DNA from: Candidatus Caccousia avistercoris
Lineage (GTDB): Bacteria; Bacillota; Clostridia; Oscillospirales; Acutalibacteraceae
Direction of reading: 5' to 3'
Length of the DNA stretch: 14,794 nt
Assembly (NCBI GenBank): GCA_018715025.1
Contig: DVMK01000120.1
Coordinates: forward strand, 1-14,794
The notes below the pieces were generated by a model that was not told the origin of the DNA, made no database searches, and saw only the letters and a list, made by a program, of their open reading frames with translations. The position numbers and the translations under genes were made by a program. Below are positions 7,531 through 14,550 of this stretch, one piece after another; position 1 is the first letter of the stretch, and every line of letters starts with the position of its first letter.

Positions 7531-8559
7531 TCAAAGCCCCTGCAAAGCGGGCTGCTGGGCAATGTCCATGGCGGCGCAGGCGTTCAGCGACATGCCGGCC
7601 AGGAAGCCCGCCTGGTATTCAAAGTACGCCTGGGCCCCCACCATGGCGGCGTTGTCCCCGCACAGGGAAAGGTCCGGCCGGCAGAAGCGCCAGCCGTGGG
7701 AGGCGCACTCCTCCTCCAGGCGGCGGCGCAGCAGCGAATTGGCGGAAACGCCCCCGGCAATGACCAGGGTTTCGGCCCCGGTGTCCTGGGCGGCGCGGAC
7801 GAAGTTCTTCACCAGGCAGTCCACCACCGCCTTCCGGAAGGAGGCGGAAAGATCCGGCACCGAGAGGCTTTCGCCCTTTTGGGCCGCGTTGTGCAGCAGG
7901 TTGATAACCGCCGTTTTCAGGCCGGAAAAGCTGAAGTCGTAGGGGCTGCCGTCCACCGTGGGGTGGGGCAGAGGGAAGGCCAGCGGGTCGCCCTGCTCGG
8001 CGGCCTTGTCCATCTCTATGCCGCCCGGGTAGGCCATGCCCATGGCCCGGGCCGCCTTGTCGAAGGCCTCGCCCGCCGCGTCGTCCCGGGTGCGGCCCAG
8101 CACCCGCAGCCTGGTGTAATCCTCCACCTGGATGATGTGGCTGTGCCCGCCCGACACCACCAGGCACAGGAAGGGCGGCTTCAGGCCGGGGGAGGTAATG
8201 TAGTTGGCCGCAATGTGGGCCCGCAGGTGGTGTACCGGCACCAGGGGCTTGCGGGCCGCCAGGGCCAGCCCCTTGGCAAAGTTCACCCCCACCAGCAGGG
8301 CGCCGATGAGCCCGGGCGCGCAGGTGACGGCCAGGGCGTCCACCTCCTCCAGCCGCATATTTGCCTGCTCCAGGGCCTGCCGGGTGACGCCGCACACCGC
8401 CTCGCAGTGGCGGCGGGAGGCGATCTCCGGCACGACGCCGCCGTACAGCCGGTGTTCCTCCACCTGAGAGGCCACCACCGAGGAAAGGACGGTGCGCCCG
8501 TCCTCCACCACAGCGGCGGCTGTCTCGTCGCAGGAGCTTTCCAACGCAAGGATCCGCAT
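7531..8559 (-). CDS. tsaD: tRNA N6-adenosine threonylcarbamoyltransferase TsaD
   Basis: 342 residues, as expected for bacterial TsaD (formerly Gcp/YgjD), which transfers the threonylcarbamoyl group from TC-AMP to A37 of ANN-decoding tRNAs together with TsaB and TsaE in the cytoplasm. Seen: N-terminal ASKHA motif ILALESSCDETAAAVV (3-18), GGVVPEIASRRH (40-51), the metal-binding pair His111/His115 in HHLRAHIAANY, VVSGGHSH (134-141), KAARAMGMAYPGG (168-180), IAGGVSANSLLR (267-278) and the metal ligand Asp302 in GDNAAM. The ATG at 8559 follows GGAG at an 11-nt gap. It lies 36 bp after the AI-2E-family gene with no terminator between, so the two are probably co-transcribed. Nothing is missing. Near-universal gene, very sure. 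Confidence 0.97.
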   Translation of the reverse strand: MRILALESSCDETAAAVVEDGRTVLSSVVASQVEEHRLYGGVVPEIASRRHCEAVCGVTRQALEQANMRLEEVDALAVTCAPGLIGALLVGVNFAKGLALAARKPLVPVHHLRAHIAANYITSPGLKPPFLCLVVSGGHSHIIQVEDYTRLRVLGRTRDDAAGEAFDKAARAMGMAYPGGIEMDKAAEQGDPLAFPLPHPTVDGSPYDFSFSGLKTAVINLLHNAAQKGESLSVPDLSASFRKAVVDCLVKNFVRAAQDTGAETLVIAGGVSANSLLRRRLEEECASHGWRFCRPDLSLCGDNAAMVGAQAYFEYQAGFLAGMSLNACAAMDIAQQPALQGL

Positions 8560-8595
8560 ACTATCACATTCTCCTTTATGATTCTGCCAAAGCAG

Positions 8596-9825
8596 TTATT
8601 CTTGGTGGGGTTCCCCGCCGGGCTCGCCTGCGGGGAGGGCGTCCAGCTCAGGGTTGTTGTGAATGGCCTGGCTGTTGGTGATCCTCCGCTTCCGCAGGCG
8701 GCGGGCGGTGGACTCCTTCAGAAGGGCGTAGATGACCGAGAAGGTGGGAATGCCCAGCAGGATGCCGGGGATCCCCATCAGGTTGCCGCACAGGATGATG
8801 GCCAGCAGCACCCAGATGCCCGGCAGGCCCACCGAGGTGCCCACCACCCGGGGGTAAATCAGGTTGCCCTCAATCTGCTGCAGGATCAGGAAGGCGATGA
8901 TGTAGGTGAGGGTATACCATGGGTTGACGAGAAGAAGAATAAAACCGGCCGTAAACATGGAGATGTACGGCCCGATGATGGGGATGAGGCTGCACAGGGC
9001 CACAATGGAGCTGATGAGCACGGCGTAGGGAAGCCGCAGGATGAAGGTGAGCAGCACGTACACCATGGCAAACCAGATGCAGGCCTCGGTGAGCTGGCCC
9101 CGCACAAAGCTGGAGAAAATCCGGTTGGAGAGGGAGCCGATCTCAATGGCCCGGTGGGCGGCCCGCCGCGGCAGGAAGGCGTACAGCATCCGCTTTATGT
9201 TGTTGATGATCTTCTCCTTGCTGAACAGCATGTACATGCAGAAGATGAAGCCCATCACCGTGACGAAAACCCCGTTGACCAGCGAGGTGGTAAAGACTAC
9301 GGCAGAGTCCATCAGGCCGGTGGTCAGCTCGGTGGCCTTCGCAATGAGAGAAGCCCAGTCCAGCTGCAGGGAGTTGATCTGCTCCTGGGTGATGTTCAGG
9401 CTCTGCAGCAGCTTGGCCGCCTCGTTGGAAAGGCGGGCCGCGTACACAGGGGCGTTGGTGACGAGAACCTCCAGGGAAGAGCCCAGCTCAGGCACCACAA
9501 AGAAGATGATGGCCCCCAGGATCAAAATCAGGGTGAGGAAAGAGAGCAGCACACACACGCCCCGCCGGCATTTTTCCCACAGGCGGAGCTTCTTTTTGTT
9601 CAGGAAGGAGAACACCCGCTCCTCGTAGAACTTCAGCACCACGTTCACCACGTAGGCAATGGCGATGCCCACCAGGAAGGGATAGATCATATTCACAAAA
9701 TAGCCGATGGCGTCGCGGATTTCTGTCAGGTTGAAAATGGCGAACACCAAAACGACGGCGTAGGTGATGTAAAACAGGATTTTCTTTGTCGTCTTGGGGC
9801 TGTCCATCCAATCGGTCAGTTTCAT
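8596..9825 (-). CDS. AI-2E family transporter (PF01594-type membrane protein)
   Basis: 409 residues with the layout of the AI-2E/YdiK/TqsA-like family. Hydrophobic segments are near 15-31, 39-63, 90-111, 182-200, 247-264, 268-286, 289-313 and 334-365. The family core is the stretch QQIEGNLIYPRVVG (316-329) followed by SVGLPGIWVL and a Gly-rich final segment (GIPGILLGIP). A soluble helical section at ~113-175 and a short charged C-terminal tail (371-409) are normal. Despite the name most members are uncharacterised; some export small molecules or antiport Na+/H+, so no signal-molecule role should be read from it. The start at 9825 is supported by AAAAAGGAGG six nt away. Probably the first gene of a pair with tsaD. 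Confidence 0.9.
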   Translation of the reverse strand: MKLTDWMDSPKTTKKILFYITYAVVLVFAIFNLTEIRDAIGYFVNMIYPFLVGIAIAYVVNVVLKFYEERVFSFLNKKKLRLWEKCRRGVCVLLSFLTLILILGAIIFFVVPELGSSLEVLVTNAPVYAARLSNEAAKLLQSLNITQEQINSLQLDWASLIAKATELTTGLMDSAVVFTTSLVNGVFVTVMGFIFCMYMLFSKEKIINNIKRMLYAFLPRRAAHRAIEIGSLSNRIFSSFVRGQLTEACIWFAMVYVLLTFILRLPYAVLISSIVALCSLIPIIGPYISMFTAGFILLLVNPWYTLTYIIAFLILQQIEGNLIYPRVVGTSVGLPGIWVLLAIILCGNLMGIPGILLGIPTFSVIYALLKESTARRLRKRRITNSQAIHNNPELDALPAGEPGGEPHQE

Positions 9826-9850
9826 GGCTTTCCTCCTTTTTTACAGGGCG

Positions 9851-9871
9851 CCGCGCTTCCTTCCCGCGCGG
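9851..9871 (-). other. GC-rich hairpin in the leader of the AI-2E-family gene
   Basis: CCGCGC and GCGCGG pair around a 9-nt loop (9857-9865), about 25 nt before the ATG and just upstream of the ribosome site. With no T run after it, it is not a terminator; it could tune mRNA stability or translation, or be chance in GC-rich DNA. Confidence 0.4.
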
Positions 9872-9904
9872 ATCTTCCTCCCGGGGCGGAATCCCCTTTC
9901 CCTT

Positions 9905-9910
9905 AGTATA
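9905..9910 (-). promoter_or_regulatory. Likely -10 box for the AI-2E/tsaD unit
   Basis: Minus-strand TATACT (5 of 6) in the only AT-rich part of the gap. The matching -35 position reads TGGATT, which is weak, so only the -10 is proposed. No convincing terminator is seen after the AraC-family gene, so some read-through is possible. Confidence 0.45.
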
Positions 9911-9953
9911 ATAAATAAACGGAAAAAAATCCATCCCCAAAAGAGCAGGAGGC

Positions 9954-10778
9954 TTATTTCTCTCTGGCGGCCCGAAAATCCCTGGGGGTGCAGCCCTTTT
10001 TCCGGCGGAACAGGGAGGAAAAATAGTGTTCGTCTGAAAAGCAGAGCCGGTAGGCGATCTCTTTCACCGGCATAGAGGTGCCCCGCAGCAGCAGGCAGGC
10101 GGTGTCTATGCGGCGGCTCAGCAGGTAGTCGTAGGGGGTCTGGCCGAAGGCCCGGCGGAAGCTTCTGGTCAGCTGCGAGGGGGAGAGGCAGGCGTGCCCG
10201 GCCAGCTCCCCAATGGAAACCCGCCGGTACAGGCTGTGGTCCAGAAATTCCTTCGCCCGGTCCACAGGGCCGGAAAAGGAGGGCGGGCCCGCCGCGGCCA
10301 GGTGGTTCCGCAGCCCCGCCAAAATTTCATGGAACAGCAGGGCGCAGCGGCTTTCCAGCAGAAAGGGGCTGGCGGGCGGGGCGGCGCAGGTTTCTACAAA
10401 CCGGCGGAACAGGGGCAGCAGGGGGCAGCCCCGCACCCGGCGGGTTTGCTCCAGCCCGTAGGCGGCCAACAGCTGGCCGCACAGGCTGCCACGCAGGTTC
10501 ATCCATATTTTCTCCCAGGGCTCCTCCGGGTCGGCCCGGTACCGGTGGTTTTCCCCCATGGGCAGCAGGTACACGTCGCCCCCCTGCACCGTCAGGTCGC
10601 CTTCGCCTGTCCGCAGCACCCCTTTCCCCCGGATCACATACTCCAGGCACAGCACGTGGGAATGGTCCCGCTCCACATGATATTTCGGGTCCGGGTAGGT
10701 GATTCCCGTCAGCTCCACAAAGAAAACAGAGGGGTTGGGGAACTGGTCGGGCAGGAAGCTGATTAATTTTTCTGCCAT
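9954..10778 (-). CDS. AraC-family transcriptional regulator
   Basis: 274 residues. The N-terminal half (~1-95) is a cupin-like effector domain, with the strand pattern HSHVLCLEYVIRGKGVLRTG and GDVYLLPMGENHRY at 68-80. The C-terminal ~100 residues hold the two helix-turn-helix motifs: first at ~187-210 (VSIGELAGHACLSPSQLTRSF, split around SIGELAGHACLSP), second at ~236-260 (MPVKEIAYRLCFSD then HYFSSLFRR), ending with the usual GCTPRDFR. The ATG at 10778 has GAGGA 8 nt upstream; the in-frame GTG at 10793 overlaps this site and was not used. Transcribed away from the GH2 gene 134 bp off, so it most likely activates that gene in response to a sugar. The effector is unknown. Confidence 0.93.
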   Translation of the reverse strand: MAEKLISFLPDQFPNPSVFFVELTGITYPDPKYHVERDHSHVLCLEYVIRGKGVLRTGEGDLTVQGGDVYLLPMGENHRYRADPEEPWEKIWMNLRGSLCGQLLAAYGLEQTRRVRGCPLLPLFRRFVETCAAPPASPFLLESRCALLFHEILAGLRNHLAAAGPPSFSGPVDRAKEFLDHSLYRRVSIGELAGHACLSPSQLTRSFRRAFGQTPYDYLLSRRIDTACLLLRGTSMPVKEIAYRLCFSDEHYFSSLFRRKKGCTPRDFRAAREK

Positions 10779-10808
10779 GCGCGTATTCCTCACTTATTTG
10801 CTTTGATC

Positions 10809-10830
10809 TTCTATTTTCATTTTCTATTTT
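10809..10830. repeat. Tandem TTCTATTTT motif, possible AraC-family operator
   Basis: TTCTATTTT occurs at 10809-10817 and 10822-10830, a 13-bp period, directly upstream of the plus-strand -10 box and over the expected -35. The region is T-rich, so chance repetition is possible; position is what suggests an activator site. Confidence 0.4.
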
Positions 10831-10854
10831 AGCAGTATAATACAGGTATCGCAA
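10826..10854 (-). promoter_or_regulatory. Candidate promoter of the AraC-family gene
   Basis: Minus-strand TTGCGA (10849-10854) and TAAAAT (10826-10831) with a 17-bp spacer, a moderate match (4/6 and 5/6). It overlaps and faces the proposed GH2 promoter, so the two polymerases would compete. Confidence 0.5.
10836..10841 (+). promoter_or_regulatory. -10 box of the GH2 gene
   Basis: A perfect TATAAT 72 bp before the GH2 ATG. The -35 position 17 bp upstream reads ATTTTC, which is poor; this is the usual look of a promoter that needs an activator, here probably the AraC-family protein. Confidence 0.65.
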
Positions 10855-10912
10855 GGATTCTTTGCCAGCACATCAAAAAATACGGAAAAGAAAAGATGGG
10901 GAGTGTTATACA

Positions 10913-12634
10913 ATGAGCAATCAGATTCCAAGACCAGAGCATCCGCAGCCGCAGATGGAGCGGAAAAACTGGCAGAACCTGAACGGGGAATGGGAATTCG
11001 CCTTCGATTTCGGCCGCAGCGGCCTGGACCGGAAGTTCCAGGAAAGGGAGCATCTGGACCGCACCATTCTGGTTCCCTTCTGCCCGGAAAGCGACCTGAG
11101 CGGCGTGGGCTACAAGGACTTTATCCCGGCCGTGTGGTACCTGCGCACCCTGGACGTGACGGCGGAGCAGCTGAAGGGGCGCATCCTCCTGCACTTCGGC
11201 GCGGTGGACTACCAGTGCACCGTGTTTGTGAACGGCGCCAAGGCGGGGGAGCACAAGGGCGGCTACACCTCGTTCACCCTTGACATTACCGGGCTTTGTA
11301 AGGAGGGGGCCAACCGCCTCACCGTGTACGCCGAGGATGACAACCGGCACGGCTGGCAGCCCCACGGCAAGCAGAGCGAGCTGTTCTACTCTCACAACTG
11401 CGACTACACCCGCACCACGGGAATTTGGCAGACGGTTTGGGCGGAGTATGTGCCCGCTTCCTACATCAAATCTGTAAAATATTATCCGAATATTACAGAG
11501 GGGACTCTCCTGATTCAGGCCACCCTGTGCGGGGAGGGCGTGCTGGAGGCAGAGGCCGACTTTGAGGGCAGGCCCTGCGGCAAGGGCAGCGTGCGGGCGG
11601 AAAACGGCGTGGCCAGCCTGCTGCTGAAGCTGGACGAGCTGCACCTGTGGGGCGCCGGCCAGGGGAACCTGTACGGCCTGACCCTGCGCTTCGGCCAGGA
11701 TGAGGTAAAGAGCTATGCCGGCATGCGGGAAATCCGCATTGACGGCTACAAGGTGCTTCTGAACGGGGAACCGGTCTTTCAGCGCCTTGTGCTGGATCAG
11801 GGCTTCTACCCGGACGGCATCTACACCGCTCCCAGCGAGGAGGCCCTGGTGCGCGACATTGAGCTGAGCCTGGCGGCCGGCTTCAACGGCGCCCGCCTGC
11901 ACGAGAAGGTGTTCGAGCCCCGGTTCCTGTACCACTGCGACCGGCTGGGCTACCTGGCCTGGGGAGAAATGGCCAACTGGGGGTTGGATCTTTCCCGGCC
12001 AGAGGCGCTGGAAGCCTTTTTGTGCGAATGGCTGGAGGAGCTGGAGCGGGACTTCAACCACCCGGCCATTGTGGGCTGGTGCCCCTTCAACGAAACCTGG
12101 GACCGAGACGGCCGCCAGCAGCTGAACTGCACCCTGGCCATGGTGTACCGGGTGACGAAGCAGCTTGACCCTACCCGCCCCTGCATTGACACCAGCGGCA
12201 ACTTCCATGTGGCGACGGATATTTACGACGTGCACGATTACGAGCAGGACGTGGAGAAATTCGCCGCCCACTACGCCCCCTTCCGCACCGGCGGCAAGTT
12301 CTACGATGCTCACGAGAGCCGCCAGCAGTACACCCCGGGCCTGCCCATGTTCGTCAGCGAATACGGCGGCATCAAGTGGAACCCCAACGCGGACGTGCAG
12401 GCGGCCTGGGGCTACGGCAATGGGCCGGAAACCGAGGAGGAGTTCATCGCCCGGTACCGGGGCCTCACCAACGCCCTGCTGGACAACCCCAACATGTTCG
12501 GCTTCTGCTACACCCAGCTGTACGACGTGGAGCAGGAGACAAACGGCCTGTACACCTACGGCCGCGAGCCCAAGTTCGACATGTCCATTTTCCACGCCAT
12601 CAATTCCCGCCCCGCCGCCATAGAAGGCAAATAA
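10913..12634 (+). CDS. Glycoside hydrolase family 2 (beta-galactosidase/beta-glucuronidase-like)
   Basis: 573 residues, the size of a minimal three-domain GH2 retaining glycosidase. Order: jelly-roll sugar-binding domain (~15-180, NLNGEWEFAFDFG near the start, GIWQTVWAEYVPAS at its end), immunoglobulin-like domain (~181-275), TIM barrel (~276-560). The acid/base is Glu394 in PFNETWD and the nucleophile Glu483 in FVSEYGG. No signal peptide, so it acts in the cytoplasm on an imported oligosaccharide or glucoside. The start is the ATG at 10913, nine nt after GGGGAG; a longer reading from 10862 would begin before this site. Divergent from the AraC-family gene. Exact sugar is unclear: the sequence lacks the large C-terminal domain of LacZ, and a beta-glucuronidase NxK motif was not evident. 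Confidence 0.92.
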   Translation: MSNQIPRPEHPQPQMERKNWQNLNGEWEFAFDFGRSGLDRKFQEREHLDRTILVPFCPESDLSGVGYKDFIPAVWYLRTLDVTAEQLKGRILLHFGAVDYQCTVFVNGAKAGEHKGGYTSFTLDITGLCKEGANRLTVYAEDDNRHGWQPHGKQSELFYSHNCDYTRTTGIWQTVWAEYVPASYIKSVKYYPNITEGTLLIQATLCGEGVLEAEADFEGRPCGKGSVRAENGVASLLLKLDELHLWGAGQGNLYGLTLRFGQDEVKSYAGMREIRIDGYKVLLNGEPVFQRLVLDQGFYPDGIYTAPSEEALVRDIELSLAAGFNGARLHEKVFEPRFLYHCDRLGYLAWGEMANWGLDLSRPEALEAFLCEWLEELERDFNHPAIVGWCPFNETWDRDGRQQLNCTLAMVYRVTKQLDPTRPCIDTSGNFHVATDIYDVHDYEQDVEKFAAHYAPFRTGGKFYDAHESRQQYTPGLPMFVSEYGGIKWNPNADVQAAWGYGNGPETEEEFIARYRGLTNALLDNPNMFGFCYTQLYDVEQETNGLYTYGREPKFDMSIFHAINSRPAAIEGK

Positions 12635-12663
12635 TTACGGCTCTCTCTTTTGAGAGGGCAAAG

Positions 12664-12722
12664 AAAAGCGAAGCGTCATTTTTGAGGGACAGCGTTCCCC
12701 AAAAATGACGCTTCGGCTTTTT
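12664..12722. terminator. Bidirectional terminator between GH2 and the sigma gene
   Basis: A 15-bp perfect stem, GAAGCGTCATTTTTG at 12670-12684 with its complement at 12700-12714, continues inward as GGG/CCC around an 8-nt loop and outward as a C-G pair. It is followed by a T run on the plus strand (12718-12723) and by CTTTTCTTTG on the minus strand, so it can stop both convergent genes. The sigma stop codon lies at its edge. Confidence 0.88.
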
Positions 12723-13279
12723 TATGGTTTTGATTTTCCGTCTGCCTGCGGCTCTGCCGCCCCGCCGTTCCCCGGGGCGGGGAGCAGCTTCTGAAGCCGC
12801 TCCCTGGCGGCGGCCAGGCGGGAGCGCACCGTGGAGGCGGAAAGATGCAGCAGGCTGCCGATTTCCCCGCTGGAAAAGCCCGCGTACTGCAAAAGCAGCA
12901 GCTCCCGGTCCTTAGGGCGCAGGGACAGCAGGGCGGCCCGCACCGCCATACGGCCCAGGCAGGCGGATTCCATGTCAGGGGCGCAGGGCCCGGCCGCCCC
13001 GCCCTCGTCCTCCTCCAGGGCGAAGGGGGCGGGCAGCAGCATGGCCCAGCGAAGGTAATCATTTTTCAGGTTCACCGCGCTTCGGAACAGCCAGGCCTTC
13101 CAGTCCTTCGGGGTAAAGCCGGGGCGGCCCAGCAGGTAAGACCACAGCTTCAGAAACAGCTGCTGGGTTAGATCCTCCGCCAGGGAAGGGCCGAAGCAGG
13201 CGGAAAAATAGGCCTGCAGGCTGGGGGAAAAGGAACGGTAAATTTCTTCAAAGCGGGAAGATTCCCTGCCGCCGCTCAT
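12722..13279 (-). CDS. ECF-like RNA polymerase sigma factor (sigma-70 family)
   Basis: 185 residues, an ECF-sized sigma factor that directs RNA polymerase to a small regulon. Region 2 spans ~10-78, with the helix LAEDLTQQLFLKLWSYL (33-49) and WLFRSAVNLKNDYLR (63-77). Region 4 spans ~110-165, with LSLRPKDRELLLLQYAGFSSGEIG and the recognition helix STVRSRLAAARERL (149-162). A Glu/Asp/Gly/Ala-rich linker (~88-105) joins them, and a short polar tail (~168-185) follows. Its ATG overlaps the preceding stop by ATGA and has no clear ribosome site, so translation appears to depend on the upstream gene. No anti-sigma factor of a usual type (zinc-binding or membrane-spanning) is adjacent, which is odd for an ECF; the partner may be the repeat protein just upstream. 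Confidence 0.9.
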   Translation of the reverse strand: MSGGRESSRFEEIYRSFSPSLQAYFSACFGPSLAEDLTQQLFLKLWSYLLGRPGFTPKDWKAWLFRSAVNLKNDYLRWAMLLPAPFALEEDEGGAAGPCAPDMESACLGRMAVRAALLSLRPKDRELLLLQYAGFSSGEIGSLLHLSASTVRSRLAAARERLQKLLPAPGNGGAAEPQADGKSKP

Positions 13280-13920
13280 CCGGTTACGTCCAGGCCGCCG
13301 TTCAGCCGGCCGTGAAGCCGCAGGTAAGCGGCATGGGCCTTCGTGGGGCAGCTTACGTCGCCGTTTACCACAAAATAGGGCTCTTTCTCTTTCAGAAGCG
13401 CAGGGGTGACCTCTTCCGGAATTTCCAAATCCCCGTTGATCAGGAAAAGGGTTTTCTTTTCCGCCTCCTGCATCAGTTCCACGTCCAGCTCTATGTCGTC
13501 GTTTATCTGCAGGAACTCGTCAAAATCCACAGCGATATCCTCCCCGTTCATGACGAGCAACGAAAGGGCGGTGTTCTTCTGGTGGATCAGGGTTCCGTTT
13601 ATCACTAATTGACGCAGGGGGGCTTCCACATGAGTGGGCACAACGCATAAGCCGTTTACCACCAGGGTCCCCTCCTGCTTCAGATCCGCCTCTGTGAGGA
13701 CGGCGAGACCGTTTCGGGTAGAAAGCTTTTCCTTCCGGGGCAGGCGGAGGGTGCAGGCCACATTCCGCATAGGAATGGCGGCCAGGGCGCTTTCCAGCTC
13801 CGGCTCGCTGTCGCTGGGAAACACCACCAAAGCCGTATTGACAATTTCTTTTACCTGGCAGGCCTCCTCCAGACCCAGCCCCCGCAGATCGCACACTGAC
13901 ATATTGACATATTTACTCAT
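13276..13920 (-). CDS. Unrecognised protein with ~19-residue Asn-Gly repeats, coupled to sigma factor
   Basis: 214 residues; no family recognised with certainty. From residue ~70 on it shows a repeating beta-strand/Asn-Gly-turn pattern: RNGLAVL (69-75), LVVNGLCVVP (86-95), LVINGTLIH (105-113), LVMNGEDIAV (122-131), LFLINGDLEIP (158-168), YFVVNGDVSCP (182-192) and GRLNGGLDV (204-212). NG positions 70, 89, 108 and 125 are 19, 19 and 17 apart; later gaps are 37, 24 and 21. This looks like a small right-handed beta-solenoid, loosely like bactofilin-type scaffolds, but the resemblance is only in pattern. No membrane segment or signal peptide. The ATG at 13920 follows GAGGAG at 8 nt; the in-frame GTG at 13926 is less likely. 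It overlaps the sigma gene by ATGA, so the two are made together; a role as sigma regulator or as a regulated structural protein is a guess. Confidence 0.82.
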   Translation of the reverse strand: MSKYVNMSVCDLRGLGLEEACQVKEIVNTALVVFPSDSEPELESALAAIPMRNVACTLRLPRKEKLSTRNGLAVLTEADLKQEGTLVVNGLCVVPTHVEAPLRQLVINGTLIHQKNTALSLLVMNGEDIAVDFDEFLQINDDIELDVELMQEAEKKTLFLINGDLEIPEEVTPALLKEKEPYFVVNGDVSCPTKAHAAYLRLHGRLNGGLDVTG

Positions 13921-13952
13921 GGTCACAGCTCCTCTTTTTTATCATTTTTCTT

Positions 13953-13968
13953 TTGTAAGCGCTTACAA
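13953..13968. promoter_or_regulatory. cre-like perfect palindrome (CcpA / LacI-family operator)
   Basis: TTGTAAGCGCTTACAA is a perfect 16-bp palindrome. Its core TGTAAGCGCTTACA fits the Gram-positive catabolite-responsive element TGWNANCGNTNWCA at every position. It lies 33 bp before the ATG of the repeat-protein gene, where bound CcpA would block transcription, so the sigma unit may be carbon-controlled. A dedicated LacI-family regulator is an alternative reader. Confidence 0.8.
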
Positions 13969-14111
13969 TAAGAAAGACGGAGGAAAAGGGAACACTGTCC
14001 GGGGAAAAAGAAAAATTTTATAAGACTTTGGAAAAAATTTTCGCTCCCCTTTCGCTTTCTCTTGAATTGTTATCAGAAAAGTGTAATTAGAGCGAAATTT
14101 AAAGTTTTCGT

Positions 14112-14131
14112 CCACCTTTTTCAAAAGGTGG
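14112..14131. repeat. Hairpin 1 (CCACCTTTT stem)
   Basis: CCACCTTTT pairs perfectly with AAAAGGTGG around only two bases. A 9-bp stem with almost no loop is better seen as a palindrome in DNA or a stem with a few pairs open at the tip. It marks the left part of the GC-rich repeat region. Confidence 0.7.
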
Positions 14132-14133
14132 CA

Positions 14134-14200
14134 GGGTTTGGGGGCGCCGTGCGCCAGTGGCGCACAAACAAGGCGCCGACCGAAGCGGAAGCGGAGACCC
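14134..14200 (+). repeat. Structured module, forward copy
   Basis: Contains GGCGCC, then a 7-bp hairpin GTGCGCC-AGT-GGCGCAC (14149-14165), then AAACAA and a second GGCGCC that can close an outer stem, then GACCGAAGCGGAAGCGGAGA. A diverged copy lies inverted at 14601-14667. Confidence 0.78.
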
Positions 14201-14245
14201 GGAGTCCCAACGCATCCTTTTCGTCCGAAAACTCAGGCGGGGGAG

Positions 14246-14272
14246 CCAAAACAATCCAGTGAATTGTTTTGG
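14246..14272. repeat. Hairpin 2 (CCAAAACAAT stem)
   Basis: CCAAAACAAT at 14246-14255 pairs perfectly with ATTGTTTTGG at 14263-14272 around a 7-nt loop. Confidence 0.8.
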
Positions 14273-14275
14273 CGT

Positions 14276-14302
14276 GGGGGTACCCTAGTAAGGGGTACCC
14301 CC
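14276..14302. repeat. Hairpin 3 (GGGGGTACCC stem)
   Basis: GGGGGTACCC at 14276-14285 pairs perfectly with GGGTACCCCC at 14293-14302 around a 7-nt loop. It starts three bases after hairpin 2 and has the same 10-bp stem and 7-nt loop size. Confidence 0.8.
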
Positions 14303-14376
14303 GTACCGTGCTGAAGCTTGGCCGCGGAACTAGACCCCTCCAGTCTCCCAGCTGAAAATTGCATTTCCCCCACCCA

Positions 14377-14487
14377 GGGAAAAGTAGGGCGGCGCGAACG
14401 ATAGATTTACGGGGACGCTACCCCGTAAATGTGTCGTTCGACGCGTGACGCAGCTTTGCTGCGGCACAATTTCTTCGCTCCGCTTTT
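14377..14487 (+). repeat. 111-bp direct repeat, copy 1
   Basis: Identical base for base to 14684-14794, at a spacing of 307 bp. It holds a long hairpin (14395-14440) made of CGAACGA/TCGTTCG outer and ATTTACGGGG/CCCCGTAAAT inner stems with a 6-nt loop, and a small one at 14449-14463 (CGCAGC-TTT-GCTGCG). Because copy 2 is cut by the window edge the true repeat may be longer. Confidence 0.93.
14395..14440. repeat. Long two-stage hairpin in direct repeat copy 1
   Basis: Outer 7-bp stem at 14395-14401/14434-14440 and inner 10-bp stem at 14405-14414/14421-14430, separated by a symmetric 3+3 internal loop. The same structure recurs at 14702-14747. Confidence 0.85.
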
Positions 14488-14550
14488 CTGTTATGCACTT
14501 GCTTTCATTACATCTAGTTTTCTCTTTGCCGCGACCGCACGCGGCGGTGC

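Noticed and set aside
7696..9906. 736-codon open frame on the plus strand
   Set aside because: Antisense to both tsaD and the AI-2E-family gene, rich in His/Gln/Gly/Asp, with no domain and no plausible ribosome site.
10829..12595. 588-codon open frame on the minus strand
   Set aside because: Antisense to the GH2 gene, which carries both catalytic glutamates in context. The antisense reading has no family features.
14062..14262. 66-codon frame that resembles the minus-strand frame at 14562-14774
   Set aside because: The protein similarity simply reflects the inverted DNA module. The frames cross hairpins, lack ribosome sites and the stem changes preserve base pairing, so I treat the region as non-coding.
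14395..14440. Rho-independent terminator
   Set aside because: The stem is strong, but neither strand has a T run directly after it and no gene ends nearby.
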